Below, in pieces: positions 35,601-48,141 of a stretch of 64,000 nucleotides of DNA (its first letter is position 1; each line of letters begins with the position of its first letter). A program made the position numbers and the translations under genes. The DNA is taken from positions 3,658,001 through 3,722,000 of the forward strand of contig NW_020825294.1 in NCBI RefSeq assembly GCF_003286085.1, read 5' to 3'. Source of the stretch: Drosophila persimilis (taxonomy: Eukaryota; Arthropoda; Insecta; Diptera; Drosophilidae). The notes beneath the pieces were generated by a model. It was not told the origin of the DNA, made no database searches, and saw only the letters and a program-made list of their open reading frames with translations.

Positions 35601-38600
35601 AGATGCCCTTGATGCCCGGAGGCCCTCTAATGAGGTTGAAAATTTGTTGATTGATTTATTTTATTTCAATTTTTTTGAGTCGAGAAATCAAAATGTGCTT
35701 CTGATACCCAAGAAAGAATACAGTGTTAGTCGAAGTAATTGCGATAGCATCTTCGTATCTGTGGGATATTTTGTAAGTGAATAATCTTCATATAGATGAA
35801 TGGTGTAACCTACCATAGAAAATACAAATTGGGGAGCTCTCGCTGAAATGGGAAATCTACCTCAGACTCTTACAACCGCCGCTGTTCTGCTGCCTGGGGG
35901 TCTAGTGTGGAAGTACATGCCTGGCCCATCATTCTTATTACCTATACAGGAGACTCGTTTTATTGTGATGGTACGGAACGTAACGGAACTTACTTCATTG
36001 GAACTTGTAATCCACATCTGTAAGCCTTGGGCATTGCAGGGGCTGACGGAAGAGCTTTGTCTTACAATTGTTTTTGGGTATTCGATTTGGTTTCCATTTG
36101 TATACTATCAGACGATCTCTCCCTAGAGCGCGGTCTTTACATATATTACACATATAAAATATATAAACAAAATATCTCGTTTCCTTTACATGTTGTGTTA
36201 GTCTGACAGACAATAAAACTATGAGCGCTAGAGCTACAACATTTTGTATCCAGCCTACTGTGATATCAGACTGAATCAAGATAATTTCAAAATTTTGCCC
36301 CACCAAAGAACGCAAATCTGTGGTATCCACAATATTGAAGATTCGAGAAAACTATAAACGCGCAATCATAGAGAATGACCATATCTAACAGATTGTTGAA
36401 TCTGGTTCAGATCGGATAATTTTTATAGTCAAAAGGAACAAACATGACTGATTTTCTGTCTCTCTCGCACGAACTCTTTGTCGTGTCGTTCAATATTCGC
36501 GGCGTCTGCCGGAGGAAAGCCATACTGACTAAGTATAAGTATAAATGTAGAGTTGCGGTGTCCGCAGCAACTCACAACGTTCCCCCTCGTTGTATTTCTC
36601 TTCTTCTATTATGCTGCACAAATCTGTCAGCATAAGGTTGCCTCTTTCTATGCGATCAATATTTCATCGTCCATGTCTTAAACCCTTTACTCCACTCCAT
36701 CCACACATTCATAACAGCAAGAGTGCCCCCATTGAGTTTTTAACACGAATTTTCGTACAGCAATGCAATTCCACTGCAAAGTGAGAGCTTCGTGAAAATT
36801 CCATTTACAGCATCAAATTATGCAATGACAAATATGAGGGAGCTCTGAGAAGCTAAAGCAGGAGAATCGGGTGGCCCGCCGCCCGCCTCCCACCACAATG
36901 ACTGTCCTTCAGTCCTCCTGCAGTTGGAAAAGTGCCATGCAAAAGGTTAATTTACTTGGAAAATTCTTGAATGCTTATTCTCAACAAATATGCGAGCAAT
37001 TGTTGAGCTTACTTTTTGAGAGTGAATGAATGGTAATGGGGGAATGGAAATCTAGGGTCTTGGTTTGGGGTTTTTGGGGGTACAGTGAAAGGGAGACCCA
37101 GAGCCGGACAACTGTGCTGATTTATCTGCACAAATTGCCAACTGAAATTAATAAGAGAAATCAGTTTACCATTTCCTGTCCGAGGACGAGGACGAGAACG
37201 AGGACGAGGACAACGAGGAACGACAAAAATACTAGAAAAATGCCAACTAATAGTCCATTGTCGTAGTCTTCGCATCTACGACTGTGATGGGGGTAGGAGT
37301 CTGGGGATTGAAGAGACATTCCAATAACTGTACAACATCCGGTTGCACACACAGACACTCACACACACACACACAGACACATCCAAGCAGAGATACAGGA
37401 CACAATGGCAAAAACGTTTCCAATTTCAATGGGGAAATATTTCTATTTCAACATGAAAATATTTTTTAGCAGCCTTTTGTGTAGGATATCTAAACGACTC
37501 TTCACCTGACGAGAAAAAGAGAAGACCCGGTAGCCAAGATTGTAGGGGGTTGTGGGGAGGCGACCTGCGCCAAGAGAAAAATTCAATCTTAATCCAGTCC
37601 GCTTGGTAGGAAATTTTTTATAGACAGAAAAGTAACTAAAAAAAAAATATATAAAATATATGGTATATGTGGTAGGGGGGGGCAAAAAATTGATGCCATG
37701 CACTTAGACCTGGCTGCTGCTGCTGGGGACTGGAATTGAGTCTCTCTCTCTATATAATGGAACCAGTGACGTATGCACTTGACTTGACTTGCACATTTGC
37801 GGTGTGGCAGAAAGCCTCGAGAACTCAATTCGAGCCAAAGCCAAATCCCAAGAAAAATAGTTATTGTTAGAGCAACGACGACAACGAAGACGGCGACGAC
37901 GACAACGAGGATGAGAGCGAATACGGCAGTAAGTAGCTTTATTATAGGATTTTAAGTTATTACACCGACGGCCCTGAGGAGACCTGGTGATCTGACACTG
38001 GGGTCGGGGATTGGGGTTGGGCTTGCACTTGACTGCGAGAGAGAGAGAGAGAGGAAGGGGCTTAGTCCCCCTTCTCAATGGGATGTGTGCGCCTCCTTGG
38101 CCTACAGTCGAATTTGTCAACATGATTTGTAAGGAATTCAATTCGTATTCTCATCGCCTTTTTTTGTGGGATTTCTTTTATTAATGGCGGAGTATTTACA
38201 TTGAGGTTAAGGAAAGTCGCATTGCAAACAGTATTTGCACACACAATATGTGGGTCAAAGTTGATGAAAGGATGAGCACCTGGAGCCAAGTATTTAACGG
38301 GAATACCCTAGCATGTTCCCTTTAATATTTCCCGGCCTACAGCCACAGGGGAGTACAGCTAAGGATACTGTTGTCTCCTGATAATGAAAACATTCTTTCT
38401 CCAAAGAAAACAGCCCCCAATCAACAGCCACTTTTTTCACAAATGTCAACCTCCTCGCGGCCAACATTTTGACAGTTTGTTCCATAGAAATGTTGGAGAC
38501 TTTTTATTTGTGCCGCCACTTTGACCCAGTTAATAATTTAGTACAATACATTAGCATTGGGTGGAGGACCGCCCATCAGTTTTTGTGTCACAATTTTGAC

Positions 38601-39930
38601 ACTAAGACTAATTTAATGGAAAATGTCCGAACAAGGAACTTGAAAGTGTCGCATATCGCGACACGCGAAGTAGGACCTTGGCCCCGCCAAATGGTAGTAG
38701 AAGTATCTGAGAATACCTCATGTGGATCATATTTTGGCTGACATATCTATTTGTATGCAAATGCCACTCCCCCAGAGAGAAGCCGAGGAGGGAATGTCCC
38801 TCTGAGAGCTAGAGTGTCACCTGGACTCATCCTGGGGCAAGTGTGCGTGCACGTTCGGGCGTTTGTGCGTTTGTGCGTGCCAAAGTCAAAGTCGAGGCGA
38901 GGAATTTTCCTTTTGTTGTTTCGGCATTCCATGAACAATAAATCACGGCACATACGGTGCCGCAGGTCGGGAGGGATGGATGGGGATGTGGGGGTGTGGG
39001 GGTTTGGTGGTTTGGGGGGTGGTAAAAAACTAATAAATCTAAGGCCAATTAATTGACTTAACTGCTGCTGGCAAACCAGACTCAAAGGCACACGAGGCAC
39101 ACGGCCAAAGGCGCACCAAAGGGTCGCAATTTATGGCCACACCATCAACTTGAACCCGCACATAATAAATCATAACATTTTACAGATAATAGAAAACCTC
39201 ACACATGTCCAAAACAACCTCGGAACTCCCACCTCGACTCCCACTACGACACCCACTACTCCTTCACCCACTCCTGTTGTTGTTTTTGCAATTTTGTTTG
39301 CCCGCCGGCCTGAAATTTTAATAAACCGCAGAGCGAGTTCTGTCTGCCAGGAGCAGTACCCACTGTAGTGGGAATAAAAATTGTTTCACATAATTTATGC
39401 CGCCTAAGAGGAAAGCCAAGGCTCCCACACACACAGACAGACCCAGGACACCCGGCACACCAGACCAGACAAAAGGATATTGCCCAGGATGCGTATCCGG
39501 CGGCGCCTTTTTGATCAAATCTAACTTTTTGTGTGTCTGTGTGCGTGTGCCTTGTGGTTTTTCGTCGGTATGCGTGCATGTGTCGCAGTAGTAGGCCTTG
39601 ACTTGGAGTTCATTTTAGTTTCATCCTGGATTCACTTCATTTACAATTTTTTTGTCCTTGTTTGAACTTCTGTTTTTATTTTGTTCTTGATTTATTCACA
39701 AACTAGTTGTCTATATATTTGTTTCATTCTCTAAACAGTGAACGACAGCAAGTCTCCTACGGTAAGCTCACAATATCAATTAAAGGTGGTGGAGGTATCA
39801 GAAGTGGTAAAGGGGTTTAAATAATCACACCTAAAAAAGTACTATGCCAAAGATAAAACTAAATAAGACTTACGAATAATACGCGAGAGCCACAAATGGG
39901 AAATATATTTAAAAAACATATTCTTGACGG
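35601..39930. other. Gene-free stretch
   Basis: No supported gene. Contains GAGGAC repeats at about 37180-37215, a CA run near 37358-37375, TC runs near 37740-37752 and GA runs near 38036-38052, and a G-rich tract at about 38982-39022. A 23-bp segment at about 39739-39761 lies between an acceptor-like CTCTAAACAG and a donor-like GGTAAG, but it is too short to support as an exon. Confidence 0.4.
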
Positions 39931-39934
39931 CTAG

Positions 39935-40400
39935 CGACAATTACCCACACTATTTTCCATCTAACCAACACTGGGGTGGGACCTAGCCAGCACAAAAGTA
40001 CAGCCATTTTCCAAGACTTGAAATACGAATGAATGAAATGATGTTCCACCAACACTAAGACTAAAAGTTGCATCGATCCCGAATTGGAAGACATTTGAAG
40101 TGATTTCATAATTTTCTATCAATCCACCACTAAGTTCTCTAAAGCTTGCCGTGAAAATTCTAGTACTATTTGTTTGTTTTTCATCGTCATCCAGAAGTAT
40201 TTTTTGCACTCAGAATTCTTGATAAGTTAAACAAAACAAATTCAAAATCAAACCTAAAGTAAAACAAATGCAACGGCAGTGAATCAAAGTCGAATCGAAA
40301 GTTTTTCGGGGGCGTTGCACAAAAGTGTTGCCAGTCGGAACGGAAACTTCCCGTTACGCCCACGGGGCTGGCCCGCGTGTTTGTCTAGTGGTCGTGACTC
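39935..40400. repeat. Unidentified dispersed module, copy 1
   Basis: It shares with 41828-42185 a left block (TTACCCACACT-A/G-TTTTC, then CCAACACTGG) and a right block (AATTCTTG-A/G-TAAGTT, AACAAAACAAA, then AACTTC-C/A-CGTTACGCCCACGG). The middle parts are not alignable by eye. The order is the same in both copies, about 1.9 kb apart. I do not recognise the family, and no protein-like frame spans it. Confidence 0.6.
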
Positions 40401-41827
40401 CTCTTTCACGACTCCTATCCTGTCTGGTTCTTCCTCTGCCGTCTAATACGGTGGGCAGCCCATCGTCCGTCGTCCGTCGACAGTCCTGCCACGCCCCACG
40501 TCTTGTAATGACGTCATTTACATGCTGCAACAGCATTCATTACAAGCGAATATGGAAGAGGGTGAGGTCTAGGCCTGGAAGCCTCCTCTGCAGAACATCG
40601 CCGCGGCAATTACATAAATCATATGAGAGGGCTTTGTCGGAAGACAAACGGAGTTTACATATGATATGAAACCTCTACAGATAGTGGTCCGATGTGCGGT
40701 TAAGATGTATCCAGACAAAGGGGGGATATAGAATAAATATAGATAGAGGCAATGTCCAGTTAATGTATCTCCAGATAGAGATAGGATATCCAGAATCCAG
40801 AAGAATAATCTACATAGTAGGGTAGAAAACCTAGATACCACAGGATAAAAGTACCCTAGATTGCGCTGCGATTTTAGATTTTCTTTCCAAATGTTTGCGC
40901 GGCTTGTCGGATCTGTAAAAACTTCTATAGACAGATGGGTGGATGGGGCAATCACTGGCGGAAAGCCATCAAGTTCTTTCATTCGTTCGTTCATCGAATC
41001 GTAAATAAATTATTTCCCTTGATTGATCAACTTTTTCTCGCTGACAACCATCAAGGGGAGGAGGGGCAAAGGGCAATGGGAACTGGGAACTGGCACTGTC
41101 ATCCGATGGGGCAGGGAGGTAGTGTCATTGTGGCCGAAAATGTCGAGGCAGCCGCTCGTAAACATAAATCCAAGTGACGCTAATTGTTTGTTGCAATTAC
41201 TGCTGCAGTTGTTGCCACTGTTCAGTTACGTGTGCTGCCACGCAGCAACAACAGAAGCAGCAACGGCAGCAGCAGCTGCCACAGGGATGAGTCGGCGTGG
41301 TGGCAAAAGGAGCTGGGGGATCAGGAGGAGCAGCTGTGGTGGTGGGGGTAGCAGGAGGTTGTGTTTGCATGCAAATTTTGTTGCATCTGCAGTTGCTGTT
41401 GATGCTGCTGCTGCTGTTGCTGCTGCAACGGCAAACAATTACTCAAACATTGTTGCAACTGCTGCTGCTGCTGCTTCTGTGGATGCTGCAGCTCGTTGTG
41501 CGTGCTAAATGGCGACTACTCTGGTGGCTAATGATAATCACTCGACGCCCTCCCCCTCCCCATGTCCACCCGGCTCCACTCACCTCTATAATCCGTCAGT
41601 TTGTCGACTCTTACTCACTTTAGCCGCGCCCGCTCTTCATCTCTGCCGTCCTTTAGCTCTCTGTCAAGTGCTTCAGTTAAAACCTGAACAAAGAGAAACA
41701 AAATACATAGAAAGCATAAAAATGAGTCAAAGTGCTGTAGATATCACCTAGGGACGAAAAACCCTCCAAACATAATTGGAACGACTTTAAAGGCTAGATA
41801 GATTCATAGAAGGAAATCATCTATCGA
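40401..41827. other. Non-coding DNA with a CAG/CTG-rich core
   Basis: About 41205-41500 is dominated by GCA, GCT, TTG and CTG triplets, with long open frames in several phases as such DNA always gives. I see no start, splice or composition evidence for a protein. The rest is ordinary intergenic sequence. Confidence 0.5.
41205..41500. repeat. Imperfect CAG/CTG trinucleotide-rich tract
   Basis: Runs of GCA/GCT/CTG/TTG triplets occupy most of this interval, densest at 41400-41430 and 41455-41490. They change between CAG-type and CTG-type on the same strand, so the single strand can pair with itself. Non-coding as far as I can tell. Confidence 0.75.
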
Positions 41828-42235
41828 TGTTTACCCACACTGTTTTCAGCCTCAACCAACACTGGTACGTTTTTTTTTTCAAACAAAGCAACCCTTTGTA
41901 CTGTCTGTCACTACGTTTTCTATAGCATTTGCACATAATTTTAGTCCTGATTGTACGTTCATAGAGTCAACAGTTCAGTCAGTTTTTATTTATAGTTTGC
42001 CGCGTTTTTTGCCATACCACAACATTTTATGTCTCGTGCAGTATCAAATTCTTGGTAAGTTGAACAAAACAAAATCAAAGTGAAAGCAATGCAGTGTTCA
42101 ATCAAACTCGGATCCAATGTGGGCGTCGTGTTGAAAGTCGGAAAGAAAACTTCACGTTACGCCCACGGGCTGACCCGTGACTCGCGATTTCTATCCTGCC
42201 TGGTTCCTTCCCTTCCGTTTTGATCCGTGGTGAAA
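41828..42235. repeat. Unidentified dispersed module, copy 2
   Basis: Second copy of the module at 39935-40400, with the same left and right blocks in the same order. Similarity continues weakly past 42185 (TTTCTATCCTG-C/T-CTGGTTC at about 42189-42206, against about 40413-40431 of copy 1). Confidence 0.6.
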
Positions 42236-44300
42236 AAATCAACATGAATCATAAAGCAATGGGGATATATTTTTTGGTCGGCAGATAGTAGGCGTTGTCC
42301 GTCATGCCAATCGAATGCATTCCGAATGGGGACTGCGTGTTGAGCCTTAAGTGTTTCTTATATCCTCCTCTTATATGCTCGAACGGAAGGCGTCTGTTAT
42401 CCTTTCTGGTGCCCTCAGCCGCGATTTTGTTTAACACTCGGATCGGTGTGCATCGTCTAGCTTCCTCTTTCGATTAAGGCGTGGCATAGCCGCTCTTCCG
42501 TCGCCAGTGTTGCCATGTTCTACAAATAATAATTGAATATTTCCAAGCACTCCTTTTTAATTTAAGGCCATTAAGGCCAATTTTTAATCGCTGATTTTCC
42601 AACATTGTTATTTCTTTGTTTATCCAGCTACCGATTTTAAAATTCTAACCGTAGTGCTATAATCATAGATTACGGTAAGTATTCGCTTTTTGTTTTTGTA
42701 GAGCATTGATACTCGTACCAACTACAGTCGAGGGTTGGTTTGGTTCTTATTTTTGTTCATGGCGTTTCCCATTTCGTGCAGATATTCCTATATTAAGCAC
42801 ATCCTTCAGAGTCTGGCGCTGTTGTTGGTTCTGTTCTGCTGTCTTCTCATCTGTCAGCAGAGCCATCAAACAGACCAACAAATCTCCTGCCAGGCCGAGC
42901 ATAATGCTATTTATATGCCATATAATTGGCACTCGAGTCCACTTCACCTCTCTCCTCTGTCCTGTTGTGTCCTGGCGGGGTCCTGGCCAGAGCAGCACTT
43001 GGCAGGCAGAAGATGAATTTCAAGTTTGCATGCAAAGACAGCCGCCATGGCAGGAGGAGCACCAGGAGCCCCAGTGGCAGTGGCACGGGACGATGGGCCA
43101 CACAAATGGGGCGTATAATGCTCGCAATGGGAGTGCGGGAAGGGGGGCGGTTGGGGTACTCTACACAGTGGTGTGGTGGGAGACACACAGCTGGATATAA
43201 ATCAGAATTAATGCATGGCCATAACAATATCAAATTAATATTTTTGGGAAATGCATACGACACACACACACACACAGACACAAAGACACTGGGGAGGACT
43301 AGATGGCAGATGGATGAGTGGATGGATACATAGTACCTAATTATACATTGAATTTATGCCTGCAAAATGGCAATTGAATATTTATTTCCAGACTACTCGA
43401 GATTATCCTAAAGTATTCATAGAACCACTCGGTGGTGGCCATGAACTAGTTCTTTCGCATCGTGCAGTACTTCAATTAATCCTCCTGTAAAATGCATACC
43501 ACATAAAGTAGCAAGAAACCATGTGGTTTAGTAGCCTTCTAATCCATGGGCAAGCGGTGAGCGGTGGGGAGGGGGGGTACTTGCCCCATTTAAATTATAT
43601 GCCCAACGCCCAAATGCTGATGGGCACTAATTTGTATTACCAAAACCAGACATGAAGATAGAGAGAGAGTGAGAGAGAGAGGGAGAGTGAGAGTGAGGAT
43701 GGCTATGGTGTGTGGCTACTGACTTCCTCGACAATTAAATAAACAGTTCGTAATACGTACCCCACTTGGACCCCGGAGGAGGCGCAACCAACTGCCAGAG
43801 ACCTGACACACACGCATGGGTCTGTGTCCTGGGTCCTTTCGTGTGGCATTTTGCAACTGGAAAGTGATATTAATTATGGGCTTTTGTTGCAGTTGCAGTT
43901 TGCAGCCAAACCGCCTGATGCCTGTCGCCTACAACAAGTCCATGGACTTTAGCCTGAAGGCCCTGAAGGTCCTGAAGGAAGCTACTGCCACTGCCACTGC
44001 CACTGGTTCTGGTTCTGGTTCTGGCTCTAGCTCCATTCTCGTCACTGATTAAGTGACTTTTGGGCATGACACAACTCTGCGGCTTCTGGGACCGGCACTT
44101 AGTCACACACTCAGCCTCCAGCCCCCAGGCAGTCCTCCTCTCATCCACACATCCCCGTCCATACAAGTCAAACAAAATTTGTAGCAATTAATGGCGAACA
44201 AAGTACACATGCAACTAGAGACAAAGGACTTCTCCCATTAGCCTTCCAACTGCTTTCAATCTCATGCAATTTTAATCCATTTCTTTTTTTTTAGAGAAAA
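42236..44300. other. Gene-free stretch upstream of the MST-HMG-like gene
   Basis: No supported gene. A CA run is near 43260-43276, GA runs near 43660-43690, and CTGCCA/GGTTCT repeats near 43985-44025. The last part must contain the promoter and leader of the gene at 44309, since an acceptor-like pyrimidine tract ends in TTTAG at 44294. Confidence 0.4.
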
Positions 44301-44308
44301 TTCGAAAA

Positions 44309-44792
44309 ATGGCTCCTGTGATGAAACTCCGAAATCCTTTCCTCAACTTCCTAGACGTTTATCGACGAAATCACTCTAATATGAATATGGTCACGGCTGC
44401 AAAGGCCGGTGCTCAGCGCTGGCGTCATCTCACGGATGAACAGAGATCAAAGTTCAGGCGAAATGTTGATATGGATTGCCATGGGAGTGGCTTAGACTCA
44501 AGAAAGAGAAAGAGGGGAAACCCTGGCCCCATTACCAATAATGGATATCTGAATTTTATACGAAAATTCCGCCAGAGCAACAGGGCATTGGACCTCAAGC
44601 CGCAGGATGTGATACGACAGGCGGCCAAGGCCTGGCGCCGACTTGGCGATGCGAACAAAACTCTTTACCGTCTTCACGTAAGTGGTCCAAGATACATACC
44701 TGTACGAGTATCTATCGAAATGAATATACAAGAAATATCATTCACAGGCTTGCAAACAGGCCATGAGACGTCAAATGATAAAGAAGCGCTAA
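44309..44792 (+). CDS. Small basic protein with two MST-HMG-like boxes (sperm-chromatin protein class)
   Basis: Exon 1 (44309-44677) has 123 codons. A 70-bp intron (44678-44747; GTAAGT donor, TTCACAG acceptor, phase 0) is followed by 14 codons and TAA at 44790-44792, giving 137 residues. Residues about 9-51 (Pro-Phe-Leu-Asn-Phe-Leu, then Ala-Lys-Ala-Gly-Ala-x-x-Trp and Leu-Thr-Asp-Glu-Gln) match the MST-HMG box of Drosophila protamine-like proteins. Residues about 79-121 (Gly-Tyr-Leu-Asn-Phe, then Ala-Ala-Lys-Ala-Trp) form a second, more diverged box. Between them, Arg-Lys-Arg-Lys-Arg (65-69) could be a nuclear signal. Such proteins replace or accompany histones in spermatids, so a testis role is likely but inferred. 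The pyrimidine tract and AG at 44283-44294, just before the start, suggest a 5'-UTR intron. AATAAA (44791-44796) overlaps the stop codon. Confidence 0.72.
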
Positions 44793-47767
44793 TAAATGGA
44801 GGAGGAGGAGGAGGAGGAGGATGAGCCATGCCTACAATCCGATTGTTCTATTTAGTGTGTTTTAATTCCACGATGGTTCGGACTTTATGGCAGTCGGGGA
44901 GGCGGGAAATGTGATTGAAACATGCCACTTAACATCTAAATTAATGTATTGGACAAAAAAAATATATATATAAAAGTATTACTAAATGTACCACTCCCAT
45001 GTGTGTGTAAAAATCATTGGCTCGCTTATCGAGTGATTTTTGTAAATATTAGTGATGAGAATGCTGAACTTTCTACTCAGTCAGGAATCACAATTGATGG
45101 GCTGCCCTTTAGTATGTTTAAATTCAAAAATATTCATAAAGAAACGCTCTTTCGTTAAAGAGAAATCAAAAGCTTTTCTTTTCAAATATAATTACCATTT
45201 TACTAAAGTTAGTGTCTGGCTTCTGGTTGATAGTTGAAGCTTCTATCATCCCACCTAATCTTTCTTTTACGGTTTCCATAATTATGCCCTGCTAATCAGT
45301 TTGGTGGAAAATTGCACCGCCCACAACCATAATGAGAGTACGAGAAAGCCAGCACCAGAACCAGAACCAGAACCAGGGCAAGCAGAAACCTATCGCGTGA
45401 ACATAGTTTGAGTGGCACTCCGGCATTCGTTCAACGCTTAGATACATTTGTATCTACTCGTAGCTCGGTAGTTAACGCGGGGTCCTCATAGCAGTAGTAG
45501 CAGCAGCAGTAGCACGTGTAACGTGTGTTTATGCAGTTGTGCGGCTCATGGGCCAAATTCAATTTATTATTCCACTATATGAGCTTTCGCACTTAACTTG
45601 CATGAATATATAATGAGCTCTCCCGCTCTCCTGGTATGGAAATGGTATATGGAACGGTGCTCTATGGATGGTATATGGAAACCCTGAACGGTTGTTGGGT
45701 GAACGCAGTTGCGTGCTCGAAGCTGTGAGAGTACGGGCATGGGTGGGTTCTCTGACCCGGCGCCTGTTGTGAGACGGCTAAATTGAATTATTAATAACAC
45801 GCAGCGCTTTCAATGGAATAGAACGGAGCCGAGCAGACTCAAGGATGCCTTATATCTATAAATATATGTATATATATGTGGATGTGTGGTAAGGCGTTTA
45901 TTGTGGTTATGAGAAGCGAGACAACCTTGGCAAGCAAAAAGGGCAACCAAAAGAAAGGACTAATCGTAGCACTTATGGCCATAATTTGTCAATTTTCGAA
46001 ACAATTCCCCAAACTCGCATAAATTGTCTGGCACTGGGCACTGGGCACTGGGACAGTGTCATCTTTTGGCTTTTGGCACCCATTACGGCTCATTTCTCTT
46101 GTGGCTCTGTGGGACATTCCCAGCCAGTGAAAAATGAAAGTGACGCATCCCTTCACACACAAAAAGATGCGAATAAAGGCAAAAAAGAGCGCATTTAAAT
46201 TCCGTTGTATGCATAAATTACACTGAAGTTGACGCTTTTCACATAAATGTGTAAATGAGTCTCAGTTTTGGTCTGTGGACTCTTTCCGTTTTTCCCCTTT
46301 TTTTTTTGGTTGCGAATGAAATTGAAATGTATCCCTGAACGGATTCTCTGGTTTTTGGGACTTGTTGCTCATGTTCCATGATCCCTGATTGAATCGAAAG
46401 CTCGGACCCCAAAAGGAAATTGTGTTCGCAGAGGGAGAGAGGCCTTCCTTCGTTCATTCGATTTTCACAGATTTATGATGCTTTCAGTTTCGGACCAGAA
46501 AAACTAAAAACCAAAAATCAAATAAAATACATTAAATATACCGATAAATGTGCACTCGAATCGAATAAGGGACGCTGGACACTGACTAAATGCTAAGGCA
46601 AATAAAAATTCACTTAGCTAACAAGAAAGGAAAGCCAGCCAGCCAGCCAGCCAGCCAGAGCCTTCTTTCTCTCGGTTTGTGGTTTTTTGTTCTAAGGAAA
46701 ATTACCGCCCCTTTGTGAATTTGGCCTGGAGATAACTGCCGGCCGAGGCCAAATGACACACATTAGGGCCATGCCAAAGGTATACTCATATGGCCGAAAG
46801 GGCGATATCGGTCTGGAAATGGTTATGTGCCGAATCAATTCAAGCTCAATTTCCTTTGATGAAATGTATTTGTGAGTGTGGTCTGTGGGGAATCCGTGCC
46901 GTACGTGACAGTTGTTCTTAAATAAGCCCCATCCACACGTCGGGAATGGCTAAAAACCAGGAGGAGAATGCAGAATAAAATACAGTAAAAAATATGAAAA
47001 GTGCGCCACAAAAGAGTGGGCGAGTCAGAGTCAGCAGAGGATACTCAACTTCATACGGAAAATCGTTCAATTAATAACACAAATCCTTTATGGTCAGTTA
47101 CCAGGGGACAGGACAGCCGACTGGCCGTTAATTAATGCACTTGTCTGTCTGTCCCATTCTCCAATCGAATGTATTCACATTTCCTTCCCTCCTTCCTCCA
47201 CTTGATGCTATGATTAATGTTTAATTAAGTTTGCAGCAAAAACAACAAAAAATTGCCCCGAATTGGCAGCCCTGCCAAAAGGATTACATCATATTTAATC
47301 ACAGTCATTATTTATAATGATATCGCTTGCATGAGGCATTAAAGTCAGAGCCTCTCCAATATGCCAAAAGTTATCAAAGAGCTGCGAAGTAAGAGTAATA
47401 TCACATAAGCGTTATTAAGTGAATTTCATCCGAATCTACGCGGGACGTTCCACAATTCAATTTCGATAGCATTTCACCAAAGTTGAATGCCTATAACATT
47501 TTTCTATATCTTTCTAAGAGCTCCCAAAGTTGTCATCTGTTTGAGAGCCTATTTTGCAGCCTCTTTACTTACCCTGTAAATCCATTTCCCTTGATTTTGT
47601 TAGGCTTCTTCCTTAGTGATCCTTCCATTTCATTAATTTTATCTCATTTTCCAGATCAGCAACAAGATAAGAAGCTATCCTTCAATCATTCAATCGGAAT
47701 GGCCGACAATTTCCCATTTTTGGAATGTACGAGTACTCCCTCATTATCCTCCAATGCCCTTACGCAA

Positions 47768-47769
<2 letters not shown>

Positions 47770-47800
<31 letters not shown>
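47770..47800. repeat. GT dinucleotide microsatellite
   Basis: About 15 uninterrupted GT units, among the longest perfect microsatellites in the window. Confidence 0.9.
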
Positions 47801-47802
<2 letters not shown>

Positions 47803-48097
47803 AGAAGCTTAAAGTCATCCTTATCGGTGGGGTAAGCCAAAGTGCAGTTGCCGTCGTTCGAGTTGAAGTAAATTAATTAACAATGTTTATTGTTTGCACA
47901 ATATGCAGGAATATTCCATTGCCAGTTGCTGTCAGTGTGGCCGTGCTGCTTGTTTTTGTTGCTAGCGTTGTTGTCGGTGGTCTCCTTGATGGTGTGCGGC
48001 TGTTGCTGTTGCTGTTTCCATCGGTGCTCAAATGTGGCTGCAGTTGTATCTGTCGCTGCTTCCCACCGCTTTCCACTGTGGCTGTGGCCGCTCTCCG

Positions 48098-48141
48098 CCT
48101 GACTGACTGACTGACTGACTGACTGACTGAATGACTGACTG
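48098..48141. repeat. GACT tetranucleotide tract
   Basis: About nine GACT units with one interruption (GAAT) and a short extension. Confidence 0.85.

Noticed and set aside
35848-36330. Overlapping frames on both strands with hydrophobic parts
   Set aside because: No recognisable family, the minus frame lacks an ATG, and neither has splice partners that I can support.
41023-41623. Long Ala/Leu-rich frames over the CAG/CTG tract
   Set aside because: Triplet repeats stay open in several phases on both strands; no start or splice support.
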